Of a DNA stretch of 64,000 bases, positions 1-8,824 are shown one piece after another. Source of the DNA: Bacteroidales bacterium (GTDB lineage: Bacteria; Bacteroidota; Bacteroidia; Bacteroidales; F082); the NCBI GenBank assembly GCA_017538795.1, contig JAFYIE010000030.1, positions 33,326-97,325 of the forward strand, given 5' to 3'. A program made the translations under genes and the position numbers. Under the pieces are notes generated by a model that saw only the letters and a list, made by a program, of their open reading frames with translations, had not been told where the DNA came from and searched no databases. Within the stretch, counting starts at the first letter, position 1. Each line of letters opens with the position of its first letter.

Positions 1-1
1 T

Positions 2-1351
2 CGGGGAAAAAGTATTGAAGCAATTAATCTAGTTGATAATTTTTCAACTACTGGCGCCAATAACTTTGTGCTAAACCAATGCCGTCTCTTGAACAGCGAC
101 GGGATTGTATCTTTAGCAATGAATAGCTCAAAGGTGAATAGACTTAGCGACAAAGATGATTTTGGCTCTTTTTTGACATGGGTAAAGGGCGTTGTTGGCT
201 GCTTTAAATCCTGTGTGGCAAAGCAATCATTTCTTACGGCCTTCGCTGAGTCTATTGACTATGATAGTGAACGTAACAAATTAATCCCAGCGAGTATTCT
301 TTTCTATCCCAACGAACTCTTAACAGCCTTTGATAATGGTCTTTATGATAAGGTGATTGTCAAAGTGGGTGATATAGAAAAAAATTGTCCTTTTTCCTTA
401 ACAGACATCTTAAAGAAAGTAGATTTATGCAGACCTATCGAGAAGCAAGGAGGCGATTATGTGATAGTAACAAAAGAGCGAAAGCCCATATACCTCCAAA
501 TGGCGAAAGGCAAGATTAAGGTGAAAAGTGAAAAATACAATGCAATCCATCTTGTGAAATCTGACGGAGAAAGTGAGTCTCTGATTGACTACGTCAACAG
601 CAACACTCCCTATGTAGTGTATTTTGACCAATATGAATACCGCTACACTAATAGAAAACTTTTTAAAGATAATTCACTCTTGGGTAATCTTGAACAGTTT
701 ACTAGCGTGTTTGACATCAAATCACGTTTAGCAACAGATAGTACAACCAGTGAGAAAGGTAACTTCTCAAACGCCCACACGGTTTTTGACCCCTCTTCAG
801 AGTTTGCCTTTTTCGAAGATGAGTATATGGGGGAGTATGACGAGTTTATCTGCGACGATTTAGGAAAAGAATGGGCTGACCATATTGGCATTGCAGATGG
901 TCGCGTTTCATTCTTCCTGTCGAAGTATCATGATAGTCAGTTTTCGGCAACAAGTTTTCAAGATGTGGTTGGACAAGCTTTGAAAAATCTGGGCAATATG
1001 AAACCTGATGCAGTTGTGCTTGAGTCGCGCCATGATGATTGGAACAAAAACTACAATGCAGAGCATGCTAATACGAAGATTCCCAGATTGAGAAAAGGAA
1101 CATCGGTCAGGGTTGCAATTGATCGTTGGAAAAAGGCCATATTGAACCCTAATCTGAGAAGAGATATGTATTTGATCATTAATTTCATTGCAAAGGATCA
1201 TTTGGTGAATAATTTGAGTAGAATGCAGGCGGGTGAGATTTTTGGTGAACGAAAGCAGACGGTACAAATCCTATGGTTGGTGTCATCACTGATATCCCAA
1301 TGCCATGAACAAGGCGTTGGAATACATATCGTTTGTAAAGAAAAAGATTAG
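2..1351 (+). CDS. C-terminal part of a large unrecognised protein, cut by the window edge
   Basis: The frame is open from base 2, and an internal GTG at 68 is not a credible start, so the 5' end lies outside the window. The visible part has about 450 residues and no signal peptide or membrane segment. A conserved-looking stretch near residues 285-330 (ICDDLGKEWADHI, then VSFFLSKY, then FQDVVGQALKNL) resembles a C-terminal module that I associate with large helicase- or nuclease-type defence proteins in Bacteroidota. That is recalled resemblance, not a search result. The last 40 residues look like a compact alpha/beta element (QILWLVSSLI, then GVGIHIVCK). It lies 59 bp upstream of the CapD-like gene on the same strand. 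The gene is AT-rich, like the defence-like cluster that follows. Function unknown. Confidence 0.6.
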   Translation, partial: RGKSIEAINLVDNFSTTGANNFVLNQCRLLNSDGIVSLAMNSSKVNRLSDKDDFGSFLTWVKGVVGCFKSCVAKQSFLTAFAESIDYDSERNKLIPASILFYPNELLTAFDNGLYDKVIVKVGDIEKNCPFSLTDILKKVDLCRPIEKQGGDYVIVTKERKPIYLQMAKGKIKVKSEKYNAIHLVKSDGESESLIDYVNSNTPYVVYFDQYEYRYTNRKLFKDNSLLGNLEQFTSVFDIKSRLATDSTTSEKGNFSNAHTVFDPSSEFAFFEDEYMGEYDEFICDDLGKEWADHIGIADGRVSFFLSKYHDSQFSATSFQDVVGQALKNLGNMKPDAVVLESRHDDWNKNYNAEHANTKIPRLRKGTSVRVAIDRWKKAILNPNLRRDMYLIINFIAKDHLVNNLSRMQAGEIFGERKQTVQILWLVSSLISQCHEQGVGIHIVCKEKD

Positions 1352-1410
1352 GTGGCAATATCCTCTTTGAATAATTTAAATTATAGTGAAATAAAAATCA
1401 AATTACAAAT

Positions 1411-2619
1411 ATGTTCAATTTAGACAAGTTTATCGCTGACTCTGTGACGTTTCGCCCGAGCAGCATGTTTGAAGCAGATATTCAGGCGAATGCCGCAACT
1501 TTGACTCGTGAGATTGAGGGGAAATCGGTATGTGTGATAGGTGGCGCAGGCAGCATTGGCTCATCGTTTATCAAGGCCGTGCTGAGATTTAAGCCCGGCA
1601 AGGTGGTGGTGGTTGACCTCAACGAGAACGGCCTGGCCGAATTGGTGCGCGACGTGCGCTCCACTCATGGTCTCTATGTGCCCCACGAGTTCCGCTGCTA
1701 CACCCTCAACTTTGCCGACCCCATCTTCGAGCGCATCTTCCGTGAGGAGAAGGGATTCGACATCGTGGCCAACTTCTCGGCCCACAAGCATGTGCGCTCC
1801 GAGAAAGACCGCTACAGCGTGCAAGCACTGATAGAAAACAATGACATCAAGGCAAAGAAGTTGATGGATTTGCTCACCGTTTATCCTCCGAAGCACTTCT
1901 TCTGCGTCTCGACCGACAAGGCCGCCAACCCCGTCAACATCATGGGCGCCTCCAAGCGCATCATGGAAGACCTGGTGATGGCCTACAACAAGTACTTCAA
2001 GGTTACAACCGCCCGCTTCGCCAATGTGGCCTTCTCGAACGGCTCCCTGCCCGACGGCTGGATTCACCGTTTGCAGAAGAAGCAACCGTTGGTGGCCCCA
2101 TCGGACGTGAAGCGTTACTTCGTGTCGCCCCAGGAGAGCGGCCAAATCTGCATGCTGGCTTGCATCCTCGGCAACGGCGGCGAGGTGTTCTTTCCCAAGC
2201 TGGGCGAAGACCAGATGCTCACCTTCTCGGCCATCTGTGATGAATTTGTAAAGGCCGAAGGTTTCGAGAAGAAACAATGCGCCAACGATGCGGAGGCAGT
2301 TGCGTACGCGGCTAACATGGGATATGAAAGCGCGACCTATCCTGTAGTTTACTTTGGCTCTGACACTACTGGCGAGAAAGCCTACGAGGAGTTTTACGTC
2401 CCCGGCGAGAAGATTGACATGCATCGTTTCCAAGCCCTTGGCGTAGTTGAGCAAACCACCCGTCACGACATGGCCGAAGTGAACGGCTTCTTCACGAAGC
2501 TGGAATCCCTCTTTGCCAATCCCGACTTCACCAAAGCCCAAGTAGTGGAAGCCATCAAGGAGTTCATCCCGAACTTCGAGCATGAGGAGAAGGGTAAGAA
2601 TCTGGATCAGAAGATGTAG
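1411..2619 (+). CDS. CapD/FlaA1-type nucleotide-sugar 4,6-dehydratase
   Basis: This is a short-chain dehydrogenase-type enzyme of the polysaccharide biosynthesis family (Polysacc_synt_2). It is expected to convert a UDP-N-acetylhexosamine to its 4-keto-6-deoxy form for capsule or O-antigen sugars in the cytoplasm. The Rossmann glycine motif GGAGSIG is at residues 44-50. The catalytic region STDKAANPVNIMGASK lies at about 166-181; Met in the place of the usual Tyr of YxxxK is typical of the 4,6-dehydratase branch. The length of 402 aa suits a soluble family member without the N-terminal membrane domain of full CapD. Base composition changes within the gene: the middle is GC-rich, and the first ~150 bp are AT-rich like the flanks. 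It ends LDQKM, and a near copy of that ending recurs at 4398-4415, which suggests a duplicated 3' region. Confidence 0.85.
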   Translation: MFNLDKFIADSVTFRPSSMFEADIQANAATLTREIEGKSVCVIGGAGSIGSSFIKAVLRFKPGKVVVVDLNENGLAELVRDVRSTHGLYVPHEFRCYTLNFADPIFERIFREEKGFDIVANFSAHKHVRSEKDRYSVQALIENNDIKAKKLMDLLTVYPPKHFFCVSTDKAANPVNIMGASKRIMEDLVMAYNKYFKVTTARFANVAFSNGSLPDGWIHRLQKKQPLVAPSDVKRYFVSPQESGQICMLACILGNGGEVFFPKLGEDQMLTFSAICDEFVKAEGFEKKQCANDAEAVAYAANMGYESATYPVVYFGSDTTGEKAYEEFYVPGEKIDMHRFQALGVVEQTTRHDMAEVNGFFTKLESLFANPDFTKAQVVEAIKEFIPNFEHEEKGKNLDQKM

Positions 2620-2694
2620 ATCGGCACAATGCTGTTGAAAGTGAAAGACTGAATATGGGAACCGATTAAGGAAGAGGATATGATGGAATTGTAA
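2620..2694 (+). pseudogene. Decayed tail of a WbuC-type cupin, copy 1
   Basis: Immediately after the dehydratase stop, in the same frame, the translation reads GTMLLKVKD, stop, IWEPIKEEDMMEL, stop. This parallels the better preserved copy at 4416-4574 (GTVLLEAKD, GKWEKMREEDVREV). An in-frame TGA at 2650-2652 and the absence of any N-terminal part make it a relic. Compared with copy 2, 84 bp between the preceding TAG and the GT(M/V)LL motif are missing. WbuC-type cupins commonly sit in surface polysaccharide clusters, which suits the dehydratase next door. The family name rests on motif resemblance only. Confidence 0.55.
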
Positions 2695-2727
2695 AAGGTT
2701 ATAGGTTAATAGATATAGAGGCAATAT

Positions 2728-3585
2728 ATGTTCAATTCCGGATTGATGATTCGAATAGGCAGAACCGAAGAAATTGAAAAACAATACCGTGAGTGTTATA
2801 TTCGATTCAGTTGTCCTGCTAATTGGATTAATTATGCCAGTAATCATGCTCCTGGAATTGCCTATAAATATGAAGCAATATTTGCACACGTTGACAAATT
2901 TGATCCACGGTTGTGGATGACATGTAGCGACGGCGCTCCTTTATATGGTGCTTTGTGGAGAAGCGAAAACTCGGATGGTACAATATATGCGCGTTATCTT
3001 TATTCTTGTTTGGTTCCAACGGTTTGTTTTTATTCGCTTGGAATAAGTAAATTAGCCAAACAAATGGGAATTAAAGACAATCAACCGGGACGTATAACCA
3101 TAGATTTGCGTAGTTATTACAAAGCAATGAACGTTTGTCCGGAAGAGTTGAGTGTTTTAGTTATTAGATTTCCTGGGTTATTTATTCCAGAATTACGGCG
3201 TGAAATTCCCAATGCAGTAAAAACGGCCAATAATATTGAAAAAGCAGACTTCAATGCAGATAATTCCCTGGCGGTAAAATACGTGAAATACGATTTTGAC
3301 ATTAACGAAATGTTCTTTAATCTTCATCCCTATGATGAAATTTTTAGGAAGCAACCTGAGTATAAAGAACAACACGAAGCACGAATGATTATTCCTAATG
3401 TGAGTTTTCTCAGGAATCCGATATATTTCCCATCATTATATCATGATAACGAAATGAATGTCCCTGTTCCAGGATTACAAAGTTATTCGTTTATATATCC
3501 AGCATCGAGATGCAAAACAATGGCATTTGAAAATTTTACCCAAAACCTCAAACGATACGATATCCTTTGTGGAGATAAAGAATAA
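2728..3585 (+). CDS. Hypothetical protein, possible DUF2971/ADP-ribosyltransferase-like fold
   Basis: A 285-aa soluble protein with no signal peptide. I do not recognise a named family with certainty. The N-terminus (IRIGRTEEIEKQYREC, then RFSCPANWI) and a late acidic/arginine motif (EYKEQHEARMII, about residues 211-222) recall DUF2971-like proteins, which start with a short strand plus a CP/NP-type motif and end with an E-x-E-x-R element. Its neighbour is the AbiGi-like gene, 71 bp downstream on the same strand, which has a comparable late motif (YDEREWRYI). The pair is bracketed by decayed cupin tails at 2620-2694 and 4416-4574. The gene is AT-rich compared with the dehydratase. A role in phage defence or toxin-antitoxin function is inferred from context only. 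Confidence 0.6.
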   Translation: MFNSGLMIRIGRTEEIEKQYRECYIRFSCPANWINYASNHAPGIAYKYEAIFAHVDKFDPRLWMTCSDGAPLYGALWRSENSDGTIYARYLYSCLVPTVCFYSLGISKLAKQMGIKDNQPGRITIDLRSYYKAMNVCPEELSVLVIRFPGLFIPELRREIPNAVKTANNIEKADFNADNSLAVKYVKYDFDINEMFFNLHPYDEIFRKQPEYKEQHEARMIIPNVSFLRNPIYFPSLYHDNEMNVPVPGLQSYSFIYPASRCKTMAFENFTQNLKRYDILCGDKE

Positions 3586-3656
3586 GACTAACCGATACAT
3601 GAGCAAACACAAAATCAAGTTTGCTTGAACTTATAATACTATAATAAATCTTTATT

Positions 3657-4397
3657 ATGGCCATTAGTGCAAACACATTATTGCATTTTACGTCTAGGTA
3701 TGACACTTTGATAAATATTCTAAAATCAAGATTCTATCCTAGATTGTGTTTGGAAAGGGGGTTATGGCATCCGGGAAATAAGAGATGGGCGATACCAATG
3801 GTTTGTTTTTGCGACATTCCTCTCTCCAATATTGCAGAGTATACACAAAAATATGGCAATTATGCAATAGGCGTAAAAAAGACGTGGGCGATAGAGCAGG
3901 GAATCACTCCAATATTGTATGTACATGATAATTCATCTTTTATTGGGCAAGGATTAGATGCACTTAAATGGTCATTGGAATTGAGTGAAAAAGATGCAAA
4001 GCATTTGAGTGGACGGCTAGCACAGGTGATGTCGATGTTTTTTATGATGAAACCATATGAGGGTTATCAGGAAAGAGGTGGAAAAAGAAAAAAAGTCCGT
4101 TTCTATGACGAACGAGAATGGCGATATATTCCTCCAATAGATGTCAAGAAGTTTAATTTTCTTACAGAAGAACAGTTTAACGATAAAGCTCAAAGAGAAA
4201 GCATAAATTCTTTCAATGAACAATTTGGAATTAGCTTCAATCCAGATGTGATAAACTATTTAATAGTGGAAAAGGAGGATGAGATTGTTCCGTTGATGCG
4301 CGAGTTACACTCTATAAAGGGTAACTTCTCCTATAATTCAGTTGAGCTATTGTCTTCAAGAATTATATCGATGGATAGAATTCGTGAGGATTTCTGA
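3657..4397 (+). CDS. AbiGi-like abortive infection protein
   Basis: The 246-aa protein begins with the pattern of the AbiGi family (the antitoxin-type partner of the AbiG abortive phage-infection system): LLHFTSRYDTLINILKSRFYPR, then IPMVCFCDIPLS near residue 45, YGNYAIGVKKTWA near 63, and GITPILYVHD near 79. A second conserved block is FYDEREWRYIP at about residues 153-163. No toxin partner of the AbiGii type is recognisable beside it; the adjacent genes are the hypothetical protein at 2728-3585 and the RES-like protein at 4613-5698. It may act alone or pair with one of those. The family call rests on several collinear motifs; the biological role is inferred from the family. Confidence 0.75.
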   Translation: MAISANTLLHFTSRYDTLINILKSRFYPRLCLERGLWHPGNKRWAIPMVCFCDIPLSNIAEYTQKYGNYAIGVKKTWAIEQGITPILYVHDNSSFIGQGLDALKWSLELSEKDAKHLSGRLAQVMSMFFMMKPYEGYQERGGKRKKVRFYDEREWRYIPPIDVKKFNFLTEEQFNDKAQRESINSFNEQFGISFNPDVINYLIVEKEDEIVPLMRELHSIKGNFSYNSVELLSSRIISMDRIREDF

Positions 4398-4574
4398 TTG
4401 GATCAGAAGATATAGCGGGTTCATCAGAGACTTGCCTTTGCGTTCGTGGTCATTTCGTCTGTCCCAATTGGTCAATGGCACAACTTGAAATCACTTGAAA
4501 GCGGCACCGTGCTGTTGGAGGCAAAAGACGGGAAGTGGGAGAAGATGAGGGAAGAGGATGTGAGGGAGGTGTAG
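4398..4574 (+). pseudogene. Decayed dehydratase end plus WbuC-type cupin tail, copy 2
   Basis: Bases 4398-4415 read LDQKI stop, nearly the same as the last codons of the dehydratase at 2602-2619 (LDQKM stop). In the same frame, 4416-4574 is open and encodes about 52 residues ending a cupin: RLAFAFVVISSVPIGQ, then WHNLKSLESGTVLLEAKDG, then WEKMREEDVREV. This matches the last third of WbuC-family cupin metalloproteins (VISG.P.G.WHNL..LE.GTV..E.KDG...P..EED), but no start or metal-binding core remains. Together with copy 1 it forms a degenerate direct repeat around the genes at 2728-4397. Confidence 0.6.
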
Positions 4575-4612
4575 GAGTTGTTTTGATAATAATCAATAAA
4601 TTTTACTATGGT

Positions 4613-5698
4613 ATGAATAAGGATAGACTATATGAAAAAATAACCGCAATGGTACCTGTCAAGTCTGACGAACAGAAAGACTTCAGGGATATCGTTAGTC
4701 ATAACCTTAAAGAGTATTATGTATCAGTTAAACAACTCGACGTTGATGAGCGCCCATATAATTGGGATGAGGTAAAAAAGAGACTGAAACAACTTATTGA
4801 TGGTATTAATCGTGCAATAGAAAGCGAATATAAAGGTACACGTCATTCAGCTTTTGCTTCTATAAAAAATCAACTTGATGGTTATAGGACTCAAAAGACA
4901 AATATAGCAGGGTTGGCAATAAACAAAGCCATTCATACTATCTCTAAAGGAATGATAGCGTATAAAATGCGCAAAGTATCATTGGAGGAGCAGCGCACAT
5001 TGAAACGCAAAGATATGTTCCATATCCCGCTTGATAAGAGAGGTTTGGTGCAAACACAACGATATAGTGTGCCTGGTTATCCATGTCTGTATCTGGCACA
5101 TAGGGTGTATGGCTGCTGGGAAGAAATGGGAAGACCAGATTTTGGTACAGTAATGGTCTCAAAATTTGAAACGCAATTGTCGTTCAAATTATTAGATCTA
5201 AGGGTTCCATCAAAACAGACATGGGATAAAAATATGGCAAGATGTTTGCTAATTTTTCCATTGGTTATTGCTTCGATGGTACAAGTGAAAAACAGCAAAG
5301 ATACATATAAGCCCGAATACTTGATCCCTCAACTATTGACAGAATGGGTGATTTCAAAGAATAGAGACAAAAGTGGTGAAGAAATATTAGGTATAGTTTA
5401 TACTTCTGCACAAAAGAATGATGATTTCGATTTTCCTGAAGATAGTTACGACAATTATGCTATTCCAGTATTGAAGCCATTAGGGAGTAACAAGTATTGC
5501 AAACGGCTAAAAGATTATTTCAAACTTACTTCGCCAACATATTATGACTTGGAAGTATTGAAACATGTTGATGGTGTGCCCTGCGGTCATTTAGGCTTAA
5601 ATGAAGAGCAACAGAAAGAAGAGAATATGATGCTTTCTCATTTCGGTGAGATGGAAGAGTTTTTAAAAAATGCGGAGTTGGAGCAAATAAAAGAATGA
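4613..5698 (+). CDS. RES-like domain protein
   Basis: I place the start at ATG 4613 (MNKDRLYEKI), giving 361 aa. The frame is open back to 4535, but that stretch overlaps the decayed cupin tail and encodes an unlikely Gly-rich leader. The central block MFHIPLDKRGLVQTQRYSVPG followed by PCLYLAHRVYGCWEEMGRP (residues ~140-180) fits the N-terminal half of a RES domain, with its conserved Arg, (F/Y)S.PG.P.LYL and a following Glu. RES proteins are toxins that modify or consume NAD+. The ~135 residues before it are helical. There is no obvious small antitoxin gene next to it, so it may be part of a larger defence cluster or an autonomous protein. Domain call moderate; activity inferred. Confidence 0.6.
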   Translation: MNKDRLYEKITAMVPVKSDEQKDFRDIVSHNLKEYYVSVKQLDVDERPYNWDEVKKRLKQLIDGINRAIESEYKGTRHSAFASIKNQLDGYRTQKTNIAGLAINKAIHTISKGMIAYKMRKVSLEEQRTLKRKDMFHIPLDKRGLVQTQRYSVPGYPCLYLAHRVYGCWEEMGRPDFGTVMVSKFETQLSFKLLDLRVPSKQTWDKNMARCLLIFPLVIASMVQVKNSKDTYKPEYLIPQLLTEWVISKNRDKSGEEILGIVYTSAQKNDDFDFPEDSYDNYAIPVLKPLGSNKYCKRLKDYFKLTSPTYYDLEVLKHVDGVPCGHLGLNEEQQKEENMMLSHFGEMEEFLKNAELEQIKE

Positions 5699-5939
5699 TT
5701 TTAAACACGCAACGAAGAAAAAAGTTTATAACAATTCACAGCCAGCTCTAATATTTGGAGAAAATCTGGCCTTAAAACAATTTTCAAAACTTCAAAATAA
5801 ACTTTCACTACAACGTTTTTAATAATATCAGACAATCTCATTATATGATAAATGTTTTTTTATTTATCTATAAATAGTGGGTTGATTTGTGAAAAGTTTG
5901 AAAAATGAGTAAATCTATATATTACAAAGTGGATTATCT
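5699..5939. other. AT-rich gap without a recognisable gene
   Basis: About 240 bp between the RES-like gene and a small ORF. It is very AT-rich with scattered A and T runs. I see no convincing hairpin with a T tract, no tRNA and no coding frame of useful length. Confidence 0.5.
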
Positions 5940-6110
5940 ATGCTAACCATTCAGGAAGTAATTCACCATATACAACAAGCTGAGCTGAAAAGAGACTTCC
6001 GACATGAAAAACGTATTAAGAATAAGAATACTGGATGGCAAAAGATACCTGGATCAATGGAAAACGTTTTCGGAGATAGATATCTTGAAGAACAGGATTG
6101 GAAAATATAG
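5940..6110 (+). CDS. Small ORF, 56 aa, unknown
   Basis: ATG at 5940 opens 56 codons ending in TAG at 6108-6110. The product is mostly helical and basic (MLTIQEVIHHIQQAELKRDF, ending YLEEQDWKI). There is no signal peptide and no recognisable motif. It lies 40 bp before the TPR-FRG operon on the same strand and could be its leader gene, or the remnant of a longer gene. Coding potential is uncertain. Confidence 0.35.
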   Translation: MLTIQEVIHHIQQAELKRDFRHEKRIKNKNTGWQKIPGSMENVFGDRYLEEQDWKI

Positions 6111-6150
6111 CGATGGAGTAACAAGAGTGTATTACAAATAATCATTAAAT

Positions 6151-6873
6151 ATGAATGAAATCATAGAGCTGAATCCTTTAGAAAAAGAGATTGATAAACT
6201 AATTGGTAAATCAAACTTTTACCTTCAAACATATCGCGCCATTGATGCATTAAGTGTATTGCAACAAGCCCGTGAGATGATGGCCAATAAAGAAGTGAAA
6301 TGTCAGTTGAAGGCTACGATATACAGAAATTTGGGCCAGGCATATGTCGAAATGGGTAAAAAAGAAGATGGAATAAAATGTTTTATTCAATCATATGAGT
6401 GTATTGAAGATGATAACGATAAAGCTGCGGTAGCAGGAATGATAGCGGGATATTACCTTCGAGAAGGTAATAAAGAAAAAGCTTTGGAATATGCCAATAA
6501 TGCTCTAAAAACAGCTAAAGCGCCAGAGTTACTTGCACAGCCATATCAGATACAAGGTGAAGTGGAGATATTGAACGGTAATTATGCCAAAGCTATAGAA
6601 TTGCTGACAAAGGCGGCCGAGCAGGCCGAAAAAGCCCATTGTTTTACGGATGTAGCTATGTTTATTATGGATATATCGGCTGTTTTTGTAAAAATGGGGA
6701 AACTGGAAACAGCATTAAGCGAGATATATAGGGCGGAACGATATGTTAAAGAGTGTCGCAATCTTGATATATACGTGCGTTGCGCTATACGAAGAGCAAA
6801 AATTTTGTATTTGATGGGCAAGGATGAGGAGGCGAAGAGGTTGGTTATGGCTCTTGATGATCAAAAGAATTAG
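6151..6873 (+). CDS. Tetratricopeptide repeat protein
   Basis: A 240-aa soluble all-helical protein with about five TPR units: IYRNLGQAYVEMGKKEDGIKC (around residues 50-70), MIAGYYLREGNKEKALEYAN (92-112), QIQGEVEILNGNYAKAIELL (130-150), DISAVFVKMGKLETALSEI (170-190) and a C-terminal AKILYLMGKDEEAKRLV. TPR arrays bind partner proteins. The gene is separated by only 3 bp from the FRG-domain gene and starts a four-gene string with short gaps or overlaps (6151-10112). A role as sensor or scaffold for the FRG protein is inferred. Confidence 0.8.
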   Translation: MNEIIELNPLEKEIDKLIGKSNFYLQTYRAIDALSVLQQAREMMANKEVKCQLKATIYRNLGQAYVEMGKKEDGIKCFIQSYECIEDDNDKAAVAGMIAGYYLREGNKEKALEYANNALKTAKAPELLAQPYQIQGEVEILNGNYAKAIELLTKAAEQAEKAHCFTDVAMFIMDISAVFVKMGKLETALSEIYRAERYVKECRNLDIYVRCAIRRAKILYLMGKDEEAKRLVMALDDQKN

Positions 6874-6876
6874 AAA

Positions 6877-7995
6877 ATGAGCTCAAACCTATTTTCGCAA
6901 GCAGAGATTGATAGACTGCCTACTATTTTGGATGTGGTGGAACAAATATCGGCAGAGGAGAATAAAATTGCACTTCATTTTGTTTCACAAATTCCATCAC
7001 CTGAACATTTGGATGAAGGCAGATACATGTATGTGTCGGAACATAAAGACAGAAATGTAGTTCGTTTGATGCCAACATCTCAATCGCCTTTTAAGTACTA
7101 CCGGGGGCAAAGCAAATACCATACTCCATGTGTTCCTTCGTTGTTTAGGAGTAAAAAAGCAGGAGAATTACCCACAACTGAAGATATCGCAGAAAGACTT
7201 ATCAAAGTTTGTGAGTTCGTACTATTGTTGGTACAGCATCCGGTTTACAGAATTGTTTCACAAAACATAATGGTTGATTCTGTAGCATTGGCGCAACACT
7301 ATGGATTGGCGACAGAGTATTTAGACATTACCAATAGCAAATGGGTGGCAGCATTCTTTGCATCAACTCGATATGACAGCGAAACAGATACTTATTATCC
7401 TGTCGGAAGAGATTATGATGATGGTTTTGGTGTTATGTACATCTCCAAAGATTTTAACAGGGGAGAGTTGCCTAAAGAGTTTTTCGATAAGAACGGTGTA
7501 ATAGGCTACCAATATTTTGAACGGCCGACAAAACAGTCATCTTTCGGATACGGGTTGTTAATAGGTGAAGATTTCAATGAATCTCCCTATTTCAACAAAG
7601 TGTTTTTTAGACATGATATTGAAGCATCAACCATTGTTTATAACATGTCATACCGTCAAAATAGATTTATACCCAAAGATGAGCTGTCCAAATTGGCTAA
7701 CAAAATTTTAGTTAGTACTATAGTGACACGGCGTGCTGTTGATTTGTGCCGTTGCAATTATTTTTATGATAGGAATGAAAGATTTTTAGATGATATATGT
7801 ATGAAAAAAGGATTGACAATACGCGAGGATAACACTCCGATTGCTGATTTTGAGAAAACAATTCTTGAGTCAGATTTGAAACATTGGATGGAATTTGGCA
7901 GATATGATCTAGAATCGAGGATATTACCAATCGTTCCTGTTACCACTGTAAATTTAGGGAATCGGAATGATAAAAATTCTAAACTCTATGAATAA
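6877..7995 (+). CDS. FRG-domain protein
   Basis: A 372-aa protein with an FRG domain, named after the F/Y-R-G motif: FKYYRGQSKYHTPCVPSLFR at residues ~68-87, then a helical spacer, then LAQHYGLATEYLDITNSKW and VAAFFAST at ~145-170. The family is widespread in bacterial defence and toxin-like contexts; its biochemical activity is not settled as far as I know. The N-terminal ~65 residues and the C-terminal ~200 residues (GYQYFERPTKQSSFGYG, then a helical end) match nothing I can name. The ATG is 3 bp after the TPR stop, so translation is probably coupled. The 3' end overlaps the following membrane protein gene. Confidence 0.8.
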   Translation: MSSNLFSQAEIDRLPTILDVVEQISAEENKIALHFVSQIPSPEHLDEGRYMYVSEHKDRNVVRLMPTSQSPFKYYRGQSKYHTPCVPSLFRSKKAGELPTTEDIAERLIKVCEFVLLLVQHPVYRIVSQNIMVDSVALAQHYGLATEYLDITNSKWVAAFFASTRYDSETDTYYPVGRDYDDGFGVMYISKDFNRGELPKEFFDKNGVIGYQYFERPTKQSSFGYGLLIGEDFNESPYFNKVFFRHDIEASTIVYNMSYRQNRFIPKDELSKLANKILVSTIVTRRAVDLCRCNYFYDRNERFLDDICMKKGLTIREDNTPIADFEKTILESDLKHWMEFGRYDLESRILPIVPVTTVNLGNRNDKNSKLYE

Positions 7996-8824
7996 TAACC
8001 GATGTGATAACAGTAAGCAAAAAGACAAAAAGAAGGGCGTGTCGGAAGGGATCATGGGACTGATTGCCCTGGCTGTTATAATTCTTGGTTTATTTATCAT
8101 GATTTCGTTTGTATGGCTTGGTGGCACTACAAAATGGATGAATACGTTGGGAGCCGTTCTGTTGGCATACATTTTCATATTGATGGTGGTGTGGATCGTG
8201 CTGAGACCTATTGAAAACAAAAGAAAAATAACCAAAGCCTTATATAAATTTGCGGATTGGAACATGCAGGCCTGGACTTTGTTAGTGGCTTTGGTTTTGC
8301 CCGCATCGTTGCTTCTGTTTGGACTGGTATTTATAGTCGTTGTTCCTTTTGCTTTGATGTTTGGTTTGCTGAAATTACTCTCGTTGGTAACGACAATTGA
8401 TTCGAATGCAATTCTGTTTATAGCTTTAACTATTGGCGGTATAATATCAGCACATTATTCAAAACCTATGTTTTGGTTTATATCTAAAACTCTCACAATG
8501 AATCATCATCGTTATGAGGAGCACTATAAGAGAATGGTGGAATATGTTTACCAACCTGCAAATCTGCAGTTCGTAGTATATTTTTTATATATTGTTTACC
8601 TTGTGGTCTCAACTATATATACATTTCAAACGTGTGGTCAACCATTATGGGGACAGGAGCAGGATTTGGCAGTTTTAGAGTCATTCCTTGTTTTTATAGC
8701 TTTCTCAAATATGAGATCAAAAAGAGAAATGACCAAATTCAAATTATCGGAATTGTTCATAATTATGTGTGCCATTTGGACAACACGCGATATCATTGAT
8801 GAGGATGGAAATGGAACAGAATAA
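7988..8824 (+). CDS. Multi-pass membrane protein in the FRG operon
   Basis: The start is uncertain. ATG 7988 overlaps the FRG gene by 8 bp; ATG 7967, overlapping by 29 bp, is also possible. The product (~278 aa) begins with a polar, basic segment (NNNRCDNSKQKDKKK), followed by about six hydrophobic segments: IMGLIALAVIILGLFIMISF, LGAVLLAYIFILMVVWIVL, a long one around LLVALVLPASLLLFGLVFIV, AILFIALTIGGIISAHY, LQFVVYFLYIVYLVVSTIY and VLESFLVFIAFSN. No catalytic motif is visible. It overlaps the next gene by about 20 bp. It probably forms an inner-membrane component or effector of the TPR-FRG system (inference). Confidence 0.7.
   Translation: MNNNRCDNSKQKDKKKGVSEGIMGLIALAVIILGLFIMISFVWLGGTTKWMNTLGAVLLAYIFILMVVWIVLRPIENKRKITKALYKFADWNMQAWTLLVALVLPASLLLFGLVFIVVVPFALMFGLLKLLSLVTTIDSNAILFIALTIGGIISAHYSKPMFWFISKTLTMNHHRYEEHYKRMVEYVYQPANLQFVVYFLYIVYLVVSTIYTFQTCGQPLWGQEQDLAVLESFLVFIAFSNMRSKREMTKFKLSELFIIMCAIWTTRDIIDEDGNGTE

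Noticed and set aside
1561-2889. 442-aa open frame on the minus strand
   Set aside because: It is antisense to the dehydratase, whose motifs are unmistakable. The product is His/Leu/Val-rich low-quality sequence with no domain.
4535-4612. Upstream extension of the RES-like protein
   Set aside because: The frame runs through the decayed cupin tail; a better start is ATG 4613.
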